From NCBI RefSeq assembly GCF_000826185.2, contig NZ_LN648874.1, positions 694,029 through 758,028 of the forward strand: 64,000 bases of DNA, in the 5' to 3' direction. Under the pieces are notes generated by a model that saw only the letters and a list, made by a program, of their open reading frames with translations, did not search any database and was not told the origin of the DNA. Shown here piece by piece: positions 18,579 to 27,687 of the stretch; within the stretch, counting starts at the first letter, position 1, and the number at the start of each line of letters is the position of its first letter. A program made the position numbers and the translations under genes. This DNA is from Microbacterium gorillae (GTDB taxonomy: Bacteria > Actinomycetota > Actinomycetes > Actinomycetales > Microbacteriaceae).

Positions 18579-21500
18579 TCAGATGACGGACTCGGACCAG
18601 GGGTCCGGGAGCCCCCCACGCTGCGCGGTGATCGAGATGACCTGTTCACGCAGATACGCCAGCAGCTCCAGGCGGCCCGACGTCGTGGGTTCGCCGATGT
18701 GGGCCGAGGGCGCCTGCGCGCCGAGGCGTTCGATGAGGTCGGCGGCGGCCTCCGCGGCGGAGGGACCGACGATGCGCACGCGATCCACGCCCGTCTCCGG
18801 CAGTCGCTCGCACCACTCCGCGTCGGATTCCATGAACACCGTGACGCCCTGTTCGCCGAGGGCGTGGCGGACCGCCGCCGGCAGTCCCGACTGCAGCGAC
18901 AGGGTGATCGCCGACCGCGCGCGGATGGCGGCGATGACGGTCCGCAGCACCTGTGCGAGAGTCGCGTCCGCGGTCGCGCGCACCGCAGCCGGCACGCTGC
19001 GGTAGCGCAGCAGATTCCGCTCGACGCCGAGCCGGGAGACGTCCTTGACGCGCCCGAACTCACGGTCCCAGACCACGGCATCGGCCAGAGCCGCCCGACG
19101 CAACCAGTCGAAGGAGCTGAAGTCGAGGCTCGGCTGTGCGGCCTCGATCAGCATCGTGATGCGGGAGTCGAGGCCTTTCAGGTGCAGCGTGGACGACGAG
19201 GTCGTCCCTCCGCTCGAACGCCACCGGCCCAGGCCGACGAGACGGTTCGGACCGCCCGCGCGCCCGGCCGGGCCGACCGCAGAAGCACCCCATCCGCCCA
19301 GCGGACGTCGCTGCACGACGCCGCCGTCGAGTGCGCGGTTGATCGCCAGGGTGCCGGCCTCGACCTCGGTCAGGAAGCGTGCGAGGTCGGTCGGGTTGCG
19401 CGTGTGCAGCGAAGCCGCCCCACCCGCGGAGATCTCGTTGTGCAGGCGGATCGCCTCCACGAGGGTCGTGGCCGGCAGCACACCGAGCACCGGTCCCGCG
19501 ATCGCGGCGCTCAGGTACGGCGCACCGGGCTGGACACCGGTGCGCACACCGGGGGTCCACAATCGCGCCTCCACGCGACGTGGCTCCACGAGCCAGCGCT
19601 CCCCCGGGTCCAGATGCGTGAGGGCGCGCTCGAGGGCCTCGTCCGGCTCGGACCGCAGCGGGCCGAGGTCCGCTCGCGGATCTTCCGGGAACGCGGCGCG
19701 CAGGGAGCGCGTGATGTCGGCCAGTTGCCGAGCAAGACGCCGGGACCGGCCGGCGGACCCGACCACGATGGCGACGCCCGCCGATGCGGGCCCCTGACCG
19801 GAACGCGCGAATGCGCTGCGTGCGATGTCGATCGCGGCGCGGTCCAGGTCCGCGGACGGCATGATGATCATCACCGCCCGGCCGGAGACGGTGCCACTGA
19901 TCTCAAGATCGGCGCGGACGGCTCGTAGCAGTGACGCATCCGCGGGTGAGCCGGTGAACAGCACCCGCTCGATGATCGGGTCCGCGGCGAGGGTCACCGC
20001 GTCCTCCGCTCGCGCGATCACGAGCACCCCGTCCGGCAGCCCCGCTGTGGCCAGAGCCTCCGCGACGACGTCCCCCACCGCAGGAGCAGTCGTGCACAGC
20101 AGCGTGCCCGATCCGGCCGCGATCGTGGCGAACGCGTCGGCGGCACCGGCCGCGGGTGCGGCGTCCGCACCGGCGAACACCACGGTGGCGACGGCGGGGA
20201 CGAACACGGCGCCCTTGATGGCATCCAACTCGCGCGCCAGGGACGCGGCGTAGGTGGCGGCGTCGATGAGTCGCGTCGCCTCGGCGTCGGCCTCAGCGAA
20301 GGGTAGGCCGCTCTCGGCCGCGATCGCGGCGATCAGGTCAGCGCGGTGCTCCTGCAGGTGCGCGGCGGCGCGCCGCAGCACGGCGGCGCGCTCGACGGCC
20401 GGGAGGGAGCCCCAGTCCGGGGCGGCGGTGCGGACGCGCATGAGCACCGCTTCCGCGTCGATGCTCTCCGCCGGGGATTCGGCGGTGGGGGCGGCGAGCG
20501 CCGGGACCCGAGCGAGCACCTGCGTCGACCACTCGCGATTCGCCGGGGTGGAGGGGTCCGTGTCGGCCTCGTTGTGGAACCCGGGTGCACCCAGGGCATC
20601 GGAGGGATCTTCGTGCGTGGCGAACACCGCCGTCTCCACGAAGGGCGTCCCGCCGAAGAACAGACCTTCACCGTCCCGACCGATCGGGCTCGTCTCCGTG
20701 GACTCCGAGGCGCGCGCGATCCCCATCACCTCCTCGGTGAGGGCCGCGGTGCTGTGCAGGTCCGGCGCGCGGACGATCCGGGTGTCCTCAACGGGGACCG
20801 GCGGCAGCGCGCGATCCTGCGTCCGGCGCGATCCGGTGGGGAGCATCGGGTCCGCTGCGCGGACGCGCGCACGGTCCAGGCGCTCGGCACCCCGGGAGAG
20901 GTCGCCGCGTCCGGCGGCGGAGCGAAGCACACGGATCACGTGCGCGGCGGTGCCGTCCCGAGCGTCCGCGACGGCGATCGGCGCGTCCACTCGGACAGAA
21001 CCGACATCCTGCACGAGGGCGGTCAGCGCCCCGGGCGAGACGCCGAGGTGAACGCCGACCTCGACCGCTTCCGGCACGCCGCGCTCGTCAGCCAGCTCCC
21101 GGGCGAACGCCGCGATGAGCGGGTCGTCCGCGGACACGCCGATGCGCACGGCCGAATTCTCCGCAGTGATCGCCCAGTCCAGGATTCGCAGGACGGACGC
21201 GTCCACGTCCGTCTGCGTCGCGTGCACCACGCCTGCCCACCCGTGCAGCGGCGACTCCGCCTCCTCCTCCGCGAGGTCCGTTCCGGCGATCAGGTTGATG
21301 CCGATGCCGGAACCGCCCGCGGCGGCGCGCTCGCGCGCCCAGGCCGTCAGCTGCTGCACCGCCGGCAGCGTGTCCGGCAGCTCGATCGGCAGCGCGATCG
21401 CGGCGTCGACCCCGGACAGCGCCGGGTCTTCGAGCAGTCGGGTGAAGACCGCGATCGTGAGATCCAGGTCGCGGTGCGCGGGCACCTCGAGCGTCAACCG

Positions 21501-22172
21501 CGCGGTCGGCAGCGCGCCCGCCAGCAGGGAGCCGGCGTAGAACGGCAGCAGCTGCTCCACCGCAGCCACCACGGTGTCCTCGAACGACCAGGGCGATCCG
21601 ACGGCCACCACCTCGCGCAGCGTGAACGTGACGCCGTCGACGTCCTCCCGCGCAGCGAGGGCGTGCAACTCGTCGATCCGACGCATCGCGGCATCGGACC
21701 CCAGGACGCGCTCCCCGAGGAGTCGCACGTCGACGCGGGCGTCATGGCCGCGGATGGCCGCGAGGCTCGCCGTGAGTCGGGCCGGACGCGGGTCCAGCAG
21801 GAGGTGGCCGACGACGTCACGCAGCGCGCGGCGGGACAGCGGCACGATCGGTGCCGGCAGCACCGGAGCGACCGCTCCGCCCAGTCGCACCGCACCGCGC
21901 AGATACCACGGCAGGCCGGTGGGCGCCGCCGGAGCGACGCGGTGGAAGCCGCCCGCCGCGACGCTCAGGCTCTCCGGACGCAGCAGCGCGTCGACCACGC
22001 TGAGCGTGAACGGCAGCCCCTGCGGGTCCTGCAGCATCGCATCGAGCCGACGGGTCGCGGGGTCGGCGGGAGCATCCGCGGCGGGCGTACGCCACCGTTG
22101 CGCGCGTTCCGCAGCGGCACGAACCCGGTCATCGGCGGCGGGGGCGGGGGATGCCGTCTCGTCGGTCACCAT
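18579..22172 (-). CDS. PutA-like protein without recognisable catalytic residues
   Basis: A 1197-residue homologue of actinobacterial PutA with proline dehydrogenase region (about 45-420), linker with the GFHNEADTDPS stretch, aldehyde dehydrogenase region (about 545-985) and the usual C-terminal domain (about 1040-1197). The frame is intact, but key residues are changed. In the dehydrogenase half the VKGA lysine motif is LIAGTD (294-299) and the paired arginines are IRVLR. In the ALDH half the Cys of GQxCSA is Pro (GQGPAS, 792-797), the Glu of ETSGK is Thr (about 761), the WNFP asparagine is absent (about 669-673) and the IKPA lysine is absent. Structural motifs such as FTG and PSADLDRA remain. 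I infer a pseudoenzyme, perhaps regulatory or structural. An active PutA should lie elsewhere if the pathway works. Confidence 0.85.
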   Translation of the reverse strand: MVTDETASPAPAADDRVRAAAERAQRWRTPAADAPADPATRRLDAMLQDPQGLPFTLSVVDALLRPESLSVAAGGFHRVAPAAPTGLPWYLRGAVRLGGAVAPVLPAPIVPLSRRALRDVVGHLLLDPRPARLTASLAAIRGHDARVDVRLLGERVLGSDAAMRRIDELHALAAREDVDGVTFTLREVVAVGSPWSFEDTVVAAVEQLLPFYAGSLLAGALPTARLTLEVPAHRDLDLTIAVFTRLLEDPALSGVDAAIALPIELPDTLPAVQQLTAWARERAAAGGSGIGINLIAGTDLAEEEAESPLHGWAGVVHATQTDVDASVLRILDWAITAENSAVRIGVSADDPLIAAFARELADERGVPEAVEVGVHLGVSPGALTALVQDVGSVRVDAPIAVADARDGTAAHVIRVLRSAAGRGDLSRGAERLDRARVRAADPMLPTGSRRTQDRALPPVPVEDTRIVRAPDLHSTAALTEEVMGIARASESTETSPIGRDGEGLFFGGTPFVETAVFATHEDPSDALGAPGFHNEADTDPSTPANREWSTQVLARVPALAAPTAESPAESIDAEAVLMRVRTAAPDWGSLPAVERAAVLRRAAAHLQEHRADLIAAIAAESGLPFAEADAEATRLIDAATYAASLARELDAIKGAVFVPAVATVVFAGADAAPAAGAADAFATIAAGSGTLLCTTAPAVGDVVAEALATAGLPDGVLVIARAEDAVTLAADPIIERVLFTGSPADASLLRAVRADLEISGTVSGRAVMIIMPSADLDRAAIDIARSAFARSGQGPASAGVAIVVGSAGRSRRLARQLADITRSLRAAFPEDPRADLGPLRSEPDEALERALTHLDPGERWLVEPRRVEARLWTPGVRTGVQPGAPYLSAAIAGPVLGVLPATTLVEAIRLHNEISAGGAASLHTRNPTDLARFLTEVEAGTLAINRALDGGVVQRRPLGGWGASAVGPAGRAGGPNRLVGLGRWRSSGGTTSSSTLHLKGLDSRITMLIEAAQPSLDFSSFDWLRRAALADAVVWDREFGRVKDVSRLGVERNLLRYRSVPAAVRATADATLAQVLRTVIAAIRARSAITLSLQSGLPAAVRHALGEQGVTVFMESDAEWCERLPETGVDRVRIVGPSAAEAAADLIERLGAQAPSAHIGEPTTSGRLELLAYLREQVISITAQRGGLPDPWSESVI

Positions 22173-22499
22173 GCCCCAACACTACGTTCGCCGGGGCCCG
22201 GAACCGCGCCTCGGCACGGGTTTCCCGTCACACCCATAACCGCGTCGCGCCACCGGCGTGGGGAGCCGATGGCGCGACGCTGCTCCCCGGCGGTCGAGAA
22301 CGGGGAGGGACGGGATGAGGCGAACCGCTGTCGCGGTGCCTCATCTCCACAGAACGGGGGTGCTCGGGTGGCGTCGTCGCGTTGGGCCGCGGACGACCCG
22401 TCCGCCCAACACCCTGCCGTGATCTCGGCCCGGCGGACAGCGATTGCGAGAGAACTCCGTATTCGGCGGCGCGCACCGCTGTAGCGTCGGCGGACGGCC
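22173..22499. other. Intergenic region with two hairpins, no gene seen
   Basis: This lies between the starts/ends of the putA-like and ligD-type genes, both on the minus strand. I find no supported coding sequence. Two inverted repeats stand out: CGTCGCGCCA (22243-22252) with TGGCGCGACG (22270-22279), and the stronger hairpin listed separately at 22314-22345. The promoter of the putA-like gene should be in the low-numbered part. Confidence 0.6.
22314..22345 (-). terminator. Hairpin downstream of the LigD polymerase gene
   Basis: GATGAGGC (22314-22321) pairs with GCCTCATC (22338-22345). Inside, ACCGC pairs with GCGGT, leaving a 4-base loop. The position 155 bases beyond the ligD-type stop fits a terminator for that minus-strand gene, though there is no T-run. 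Confidence 0.5.
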
Positions 22500-23555
22500 T
22501 CAGCGCGCCGACGAGGATCCGTTTTCGTCGCCACCGCGGTCCGTGCGCGCCCGAGAGGGCTGCACCCGCGGCGGCTCGCCGGGCATCTTCGGGAACTCCG
22601 GGGGGAACGGCAGCTCGCCGAGCCCGGCGTCCACATCGCGTTGCCACCACGCCAGCAGCGTGTCGAGGTTTCCGGGCGTCGCCGAGAATTCCGCCCACGG
22701 GTCACCGTGATCGGCGAGACGCTGCGGAATCGTGCGCACGGTGAAGGAGGTGGGGTCGGCAGTGTCGAGTTCGTCCCAGGTGATCGGAGCGGACACGGTC
22801 GCGCTCGGCAGCGCGCGGGGGCTGTACGCACCCGCCATCGTCCGATCCCGGTTCGCCTGATTGAAGTCGATGAAGATCCGCTCCCCGCGCTCCTCCTTCC
22901 ACCAGGCTGTCGTGACCCGGTCCGGCATGCGTCGTTCGAGCTCACGCCCCGCCGCGATGACGGCGTGCCGGACCTCGAGGAACTCGTGCTCGGGAACGAT
23001 CGGTGCGAACAGGTGCAGGCCGCGGTTGCCGCTGGTCTTGATCCAGCTCGCCAGTCCCGCTTCGGCGAGCACCGCACGCATGCCGTGGGCGGCGTGGACG
23101 GCATCGGAGAAGTCGGTGCCCGGCTGGGGATCGAGGTCGATCCTCAGCTCCACCGGGTCATCCGTGTCGACGGCCAGCGACGCCCAGGGGTGGAAGACGA
23201 CGGTGTTCATCTGCGCCGCCCACACCACCGCGGCCGGCTCCGTCAGAACGAGCTGCGGGTGGGAGCGCCCGGAGTTGTAGCGCACCGAGACGGATGCGAC
23301 GTAATCCGGTGTCCCCTTCGGCGGATTCTTGGAGAAGAAGCTCTCCCCGTCGACGGCCCCCGGGAACCGTTCCAGCGACACCGGCCGCGACCCGTTGTGC
23401 GCCAGGAACGGGCCGGACACGGTGATCAGATACTCCGCCAGCTCATGCTTGGTGATCCCGGCTTCCGGAAAGACGACACGGTTCGGACTGGACAGAGACA
23501 CCTCACGGTCCCCGGCAGGACCGGGGACCGTGAGGGTGATGCGTTCCGATGCCAT
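22500..23555 (-). CDS. LigD-type DNA polymerase/primase domain protein (stand-alone)
   Basis: A 351-residue archaeo-eukaryotic-primase-type polymerase matching the polymerase domain of the NHEJ ligase LigD. The metal-binding aspartates are in LRIDLDPQPG (about residues 138-147), and the phosphate-binding SGNRGLHLF follows near residue 175. It fills gaps, preferably with ribonucleotides, at broken ends during non-homologous end joining. No ligase, nuclease domain or Ku gene is fused to it or nearby, so any partners must be elsewhere. The C-terminal 30 residues are polar and disordered-looking. Confidence 0.9.
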   Translation of the reverse strand: MASERITLTVPGPAGDREVSLSSPNRVVFPEAGITKHELAEYLITVSGPFLAHNGSRPVSLERFPGAVDGESFFSKNPPKGTPDYVASVSVRYNSGRSHPQLVLTEPAAVVWAAQMNTVVFHPWASLAVDTDDPVELRIDLDPQPGTDFSDAVHAAHGMRAVLAEAGLASWIKTSGNRGLHLFAPIVPEHEFLEVRHAVIAAGRELERRMPDRVTTAWWKEERGERIFIDFNQANRDRTMAGAYSPRALPSATVSAPITWDELDTADPTSFTVRTIPQRLADHGDPWAEFSATPGNLDTLLAWWQRDVDAGLGELPFPPEFPKMPGEPPRVQPSRARTDRGGDENGSSSAR

Positions 23556-23594
23556 GGTCCGACCCTATGACCTGCGTCAGCGGACCGACAGGGA

Positions 23595-24707
23595 TCAGTC
23601 CGCGAGCACGGGAGCCAGCTCGGCGCGCGAGAGTCGCATGCTCGGGCCGGCGGCGTCGATCAGCACGCCGGTCAGGCCGTCCGTCTCGGACAGCGCCAAC
23701 CGGAGCTGCTCGAGCGAGAACGCCGCGGCCTTCTCGTCGCGCCCCAGGGAGACGACCTCGAGAGGGTGCGAGAACAGCTGCAGCAGCCGCTCGCCGTCGG
23801 CGGTGCGCGCCTCCGCGACACCGTAGATCGGGTTGCCGGACTCGTCATTGCCGGCTGTGCCGACCGCGACCCACACCTTCGATTCGCGCAGCGTCTCGGC
23901 GACCTTCTTGACCAGGTCCTCGTGGGCGATCTGCGACCGGTCCATCGCCATCACGGTCTTCAGCCGGAACTCGTCGTCCGCCTCGGCCATGATCCGCTGC
24001 AGCAGATCGATCGGAACGACCACGCGGTGCGGAGCGGACGCGTTGTCCAGGATGAGGCCGGCGAACTCGTTCTGCAGCACGTGGCGGGCCACCAGGACGG
24101 CGGGCTGGCCGAAAGCACTGGTGCCGGTGTCGCCGTCCGCGGTCACCGCCTCCTGCAGCGCGCGGCCGGAGCTGAACGCGAGCATGAAGTTGCGGTCGCC
24201 GTCTCGGACGATGCCCAACTGCAGGTCCTCGCCCGCTTCGACCTGTTCGCGGGCGTCGCCCTTCACGCGCAGGAACAGGTGGCCCTGCAGCATCTGACGC
24301 ACGACGCCGATCAGTTCGTTCGGCTCGGGATCGGGGTTGAGGCGCGCCAGCGCGTCGCGCAGGACGGCGTTGTCGCGCAGTCCGGGCGCGGTCTCCCAGT
24401 TCGCCGGCGGCTCGTCGGCGGCGAAGGGCAGAGCGACGGTGCCATCGGCGTTGCGCGACGGAGCGTTCGTCGGCTGCGGCGCCGGGATGTCCGGGGCCGC
24501 CGGGGGCTTCGGCGTCCCACCGAGACCACCGAACGTGGACATCGAGATTCCGACGTGCGGGACGTCCTCGGTCGGCGCGGGCTCGGTCGACGCCTCCTCG
24601 GCGGGAGTCGTCTCGGGAGCGTCCACGGCGGCCGGATCCGGCGTGTCCGTCGCGGAATCCGCGGCGGCGTCGGGCTGGTCGTTCTTGCGACGCGAGAAGA
24701 GTGCCAT
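23595..24707 (-). CDS. SseB-family protein
   Basis: A 370-residue cytoplasmic protein. The first ~110 residues are Pro/Ala/Glu-rich and probably disordered (ALFSRRKNDQPDAAAD at the start). An SseB N-terminal-like domain follows (about 125-250, with LFLRVKGD and FMLAFSSGRALQEA). The C-terminal half contains the strand pattern KVWVAVGTAGNDESGNPIYGVAEA. The molecular role of SseB proteins is not settled. It ends 39 bases upstream of the ligD-type start on the same strand and could be co-transcribed with it. Confidence 0.8.
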   Translation of the reverse strand: MALFSRRKNDQPDAAADSATDTPDPAAVDAPETTPAEEASTEPAPTEDVPHVGISMSTFGGLGGTPKPPAAPDIPAPQPTNAPSRNADGTVALPFAADEPPANWETAPGLRDNAVLRDALARLNPDPEPNELIGVVRQMLQGHLFLRVKGDAREQVEAGEDLQLGIVRDGDRNFMLAFSSGRALQEAVTADGDTGTSAFGQPAVLVARHVLQNEFAGLILDNASAPHRVVVPIDLLQRIMAEADDEFRLKTVMAMDRSQIAHEDLVKKVAETLRESKVWVAVGTAGNDESGNPIYGVAEARTADGERLLQLFSHPLEVVSLGRDEKAAAFSLEQLRLALSETDGLTGVLIDAAGPSMRLSRAELAPVLAD

Positions 24708-25057
24708 GCGCCCAGCCTAGCCGCGAGAGCCGGCGCCCCGGCGACCGCACCGGGGACCCGATGGTCGAACCCGGCACGGCCGACGGGTGGAGCCGCCGTG
24801 GCGCACCCGCCGATCCGGCATCGCTGCTCGGTCGCGCGCGACGATCGCGACTCCCGTCCGTCCGCGTGCGCCCCGATGCGCGCTCGTGGCCCCCCGGCCG
24901 CGAACGCGCGTGCGCGTGCGACGGACGCACGGGGATCCCGTTGAGCTCCGGTCCCGCCGGCGCTGCCCCCCGGCGTGCGCAGGCGAACGACCGTCGCCGA
25001 GAATTCCCCGGCCTCAGCCTACAGGACTCGCTGCACGCTCCCGCGCGGCCCCTCCGC
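24708..25057. other. Intergenic region, no gene seen
   Basis: A very GC-rich spacer between the pcrA/uvrD stop and the sseB start, both on the minus strand. I see no coding sequence with family support, no tRNA and no strong terminator hairpin. The sseB promoter should lie within its low-numbered end. Confidence 0.5.
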
Positions 25058-27445
25058 TCAGATCTTGACGATCGGAGCGATCTTGATCAGCAGTTTCTTG
25101 GATCCGGCCGCGTCGAACCGCACGTGTGCGATGCGCTTGGCCCCCTCGCCGGTGATCGCGTCGACGCGCCCCTCACCGAAGTCGTCGTGGCGGATCCGGT
25201 CCCCGGGCGCCAGTTCGAGGTCGCCGTTGTCACGGACCTTCGCGGTGACGCGGTTCGGGAAACGGTCGGCGTTCGTCGACAGCGGCTTGAGCCCACCACC
25301 GGGCGCGAGCGGTTTGGCGCCGAAATCGTTGCGGGGACGGCGGGCGTTCAGCGCGCGGGACTGCAGCCCCCCGCGTGAGTTCACATCCCCCGGCGACTGA
25401 CGCCAGTCGATCAGCTCGACCGGGATCTCCTGCAGGAACCGGCTCGGCATCGCGACGGTCACCTCGCCGAACTGCGCGCGCGTCATCGCGAGGGTGACGT
25501 ACAGGCGCTTGCGGGCTCGGGTGATGCCGACGTAGAACAGGCGGCGCTCCTCCTGCGGGCCGCCCGGTTCGCCTGCGGAGATGCGGTGCGGGATGAGGTC
25601 CTCCTCGACGCCGGTGAGGAACACCGCGTCGAACTCCAACCCCTTCGCGGTGTGCAGCGTCATCAGGGACACGACCCCGGACTCGTCATCCAGGTCGTCG
25701 GCGTCCGAGACGAGCGCGACGTCGGTGAGGAAGTCCGCGATCGTCCCCTCCGGGTTGTTGCGCGCGAACTCACGGGTGACCGCGACGAACTCGTCCAGGT
25801 TCTCCAGGCGGGCCTCATCCTGCGGGTCGCGGCTGGCGCGGAGCATGTCGAAGTAGCCGGACTTGTTCAGCAGCAGCGTCAGGCCGTCCGCGACGGAGGT
25901 CGGCGGGGGCACGGTGCCGTCAGCCGGGATCAGGACGGCGGACGCCTCGCGCAGGACGGTGTCCAGCTGCGCGATCGCGGCTTGGATCTTCGGTCCGAAC
26001 CCCAGCTGGGAGGAGTGCGCGAGCGCGTCGCGGAAAGTGAGGCCGTTGTCCGCCGCGAATCGAGCGATGCCCGTCTCGGTCACCTCACCGATGCCTCGGC
26101 GCGGCTTGTTCAGGATGCGGCGCAGTGCCATCTCGTCCGCCGGGTTGGCCACGGCGATCAGGTACGCCAGAGCATCCTTGATCTCGGCGCGCTCGTAGAA
26201 CTTCGTCCCGCCCATGATCTTGTAGGGCAGGGCGGCCCGGATGAAGATCTCCTCCAGCGCACGGGACTGCGAGTTCGTCCGGTAGAACACCGCCATGTCC
26301 CCGTAGGCCATGCCGCCGGCGCGGAGTCGGTCGATCTCGTCCGCGATGAACTGCGCCTCGTCGTGCTGCGAGTAGCCGGTGAAGCCGACGATGAGCTCGC
26401 CCGCACCGGTGTCGGTCCACAGCTTCTTGTCCTTGCGGTCGAAGTTGTTGCCGATGACGGCGTTCGCCGCCGACAGGATGTTCTGGCTGGAGCGATAGTT
26501 CTGCTCCAGGAGCACCACCTTCGCGCCCGGGAAGTCGCGCTCGAACTCGGTGATGTTGCGGATGTCCGCGCCCCGGAACGCGTAGATGGACTGGTCCGAG
26601 TCACCGACGACGGTCAGGGAGGCGCCGGGGACCTCCGGGGTCGTGTCGGCCTCGAAGATCATCATGCCGCCGGAGGCGAACGGCTCCGAGCCGCCGGAAA
26701 CGGGCTTGGTGAGCTCCCGAATCAGGGCGTACTGGGCGTGGTTGGTGTCCTGGTACTCGTCCACCAGGACGTGCCGGAAGCGCTTGCGGTACTGGTCGGC
26801 GACCTGCGGGAACGCGCGGAAAAGGTACACCGTCTGGGCGATGAGGTCGTCGAAGTCGAAGGCGTTCGCCTTCTGCAGCCGCTGCTGGTACTCGCCGAAG
26901 ATCGCCACGAACGCCCGCTCGGCGGGGTCGTTCATGTTCGCGTTGCGGGCGTGGGACTCGGCGTCCTGCAACTCGTTCTTGAGCTTCGAGATGCGCGACT
27001 GCACGGCCGCCGGAGTGAGGCCGTACTGGTCCGCCTCGTGCTCCTTGACCAGTCGCTTGATCAGCGCGCGCGAGTCTCCGGAGTCGTAGATCGTGAACGC
27101 GGACGTGAAGCCGAACTGCTGCGCCTCGCGCCGCAGGATCCGCACGCATGCGGAGTGGAACGTGGAGATCCACATCGCCCGCCCGGTGTCCCCGACGATC
27201 GCGGCCACGCGCTCGCGCATCTCCGCGGCGGCCTTGTTGGTGAACGTGATGGCGAGGATCTGGCTCGGGTACGCGTCACGGGTGCGCAGCAGGTGCGCGA
27301 TGCGGTGGGTCAGCACACGGGTCTTTCCGGACCCGGCGCCGGCGACGATGAGCAGCGCCGGTCCGCGATATTCGACGGCGGCGCGCTGCGGCGCGTTCAG
27401 TCCGTCCAGGAGCGGGTCGGTGACGGCGGCAGCAGTTTCGTTCAT
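25058..27445 (-). CDS. pcrA: ATP-dependent DNA helicase UvrD/PcrA
   Basis: A 795-residue superfamily 1A 3'-5' helicase. Helicase motifs are in order: Q motif LNAPQRAAV (16-24), Walker A GAGSGKTRVLTHR (36-48), TFTNKAAAEM, DEYQDTNHAQY (motif II), VVGDSDQSIYAFRGA (III), LEQNYRSSQNIL (IV), TLHTAKGLEFDAVFL (V) and VGITRARKRLYVT (VI). It ends with a short tandem-Tudor-like tail (DRIRHDDFGEGRVDAI) used by PcrA to bind RNA polymerase. It acts in nucleotide-excision and transcription-coupled repair. It is divergent from an MFS gene across a 242-base spacer filled by a tandem palindromic repeat. Confidence 0.95.
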   Translation of the reverse strand: MNETAAAVTDPLLDGLNAPQRAAVEYRGPALLIVAGAGSGKTRVLTHRIAHLLRTRDAYPSQILAITFTNKAAAEMRERVAAIVGDTGRAMWISTFHSACVRILRREAQQFGFTSAFTIYDSGDSRALIKRLVKEHEADQYGLTPAAVQSRISKLKNELQDAESHARNANMNDPAERAFVAIFGEYQQRLQKANAFDFDDLIAQTVYLFRAFPQVADQYRKRFRHVLVDEYQDTNHAQYALIRELTKPVSGGSEPFASGGMMIFEADTTPEVPGASLTVVGDSDQSIYAFRGADIRNITEFERDFPGAKVVLLEQNYRSSQNILSAANAVIGNNFDRKDKKLWTDTGAGELIVGFTGYSQHDEAQFIADEIDRLRAGGMAYGDMAVFYRTNSQSRALEEIFIRAALPYKIMGGTKFYERAEIKDALAYLIAVANPADEMALRRILNKPRRGIGEVTETGIARFAADNGLTFRDALAHSSQLGFGPKIQAAIAQLDTVLREASAVLIPADGTVPPPTSVADGLTLLLNKSGYFDMLRASRDPQDEARLENLDEFVAVTREFARNNPEGTIADFLTDVALVSDADDLDDESGVVSLMTLHTAKGLEFDAVFLTGVEEDLIPHRISAGEPGGPQEERRLFYVGITRARKRLYVTLAMTRAQFGEVTVAMPSRFLQEIPVELIDWRQSPGDVNSRGGLQSRALNARRPRNDFGAKPLAPGGGLKPLSTNADRFPNRVTAKVRDNGDLELAPGDRIRHDDFGEGRVDAITGEGAKRIAHVRFDAAGSKKLLIKIAPIVKI

Positions 27446-27471
27446 GACCCTTCGATTCTATTCGCCGCCCC

Positions 27472-27677
27472 GACATCCCCTCCCTCCCCCGCGAGACCCC
27501 CGGGCACGTCCGAAACCTGCCGCGTTGCGGGGTGTATCGGACGTGCATGGGTGTCTCGCGGTCCGGGGGCGAGGGACATCCCCTCCCTCCCCCGCGAGAC
27601 ACCCGGGCACGTCCGAAACCTGCCGCGTTGCGGGGTGTATCGGACGTGCATGGGTGTCTCGCGGTCAGGGGGCGAGG
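27472..27677. repeat. Two tandem 103-bp units, each a long palindrome
   Basis: Unit 1 (27472-27574) and unit 2 (27575-27677) differ at only two bases. Each contains an inverted repeat with 23-base arms; in unit 2 these are 27594-27616 and 27640-27662, pairing at 21 of 23 positions. The left arm opens GCGAGACACCC and closes CACGTCCGA. The 23-base loop contains CCGCGTTGCGGGG. The repeat occupies most of the spacer between the divergent pcrA and MFS starts, and the MFS ribosome-binding site begins at its right edge. Confidence 0.9.
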
Positions 27678-27687
27678 AGGACCTAGG

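Noticed and set aside
18579..22172. Frameshift as explanation for the missing PutA motifs
   Set aside because: Conserved non-catalytic motifs align in one continuous frame on both sides of each altered site, so substitution, not frameshift, explains the loss.
20346..22484. A 712-codon open frame opposite the putA-like gene
   Set aside because: It has no recognisable domain, low-complexity composition, and overlaps the whole N-terminal half of the PutA homologue.
27472..27677. The two near-identical units considered as a CRISPR array
   Set aside because: Only two adjacent 103-base units without spacers and with long internal palindromes; no cas genes.
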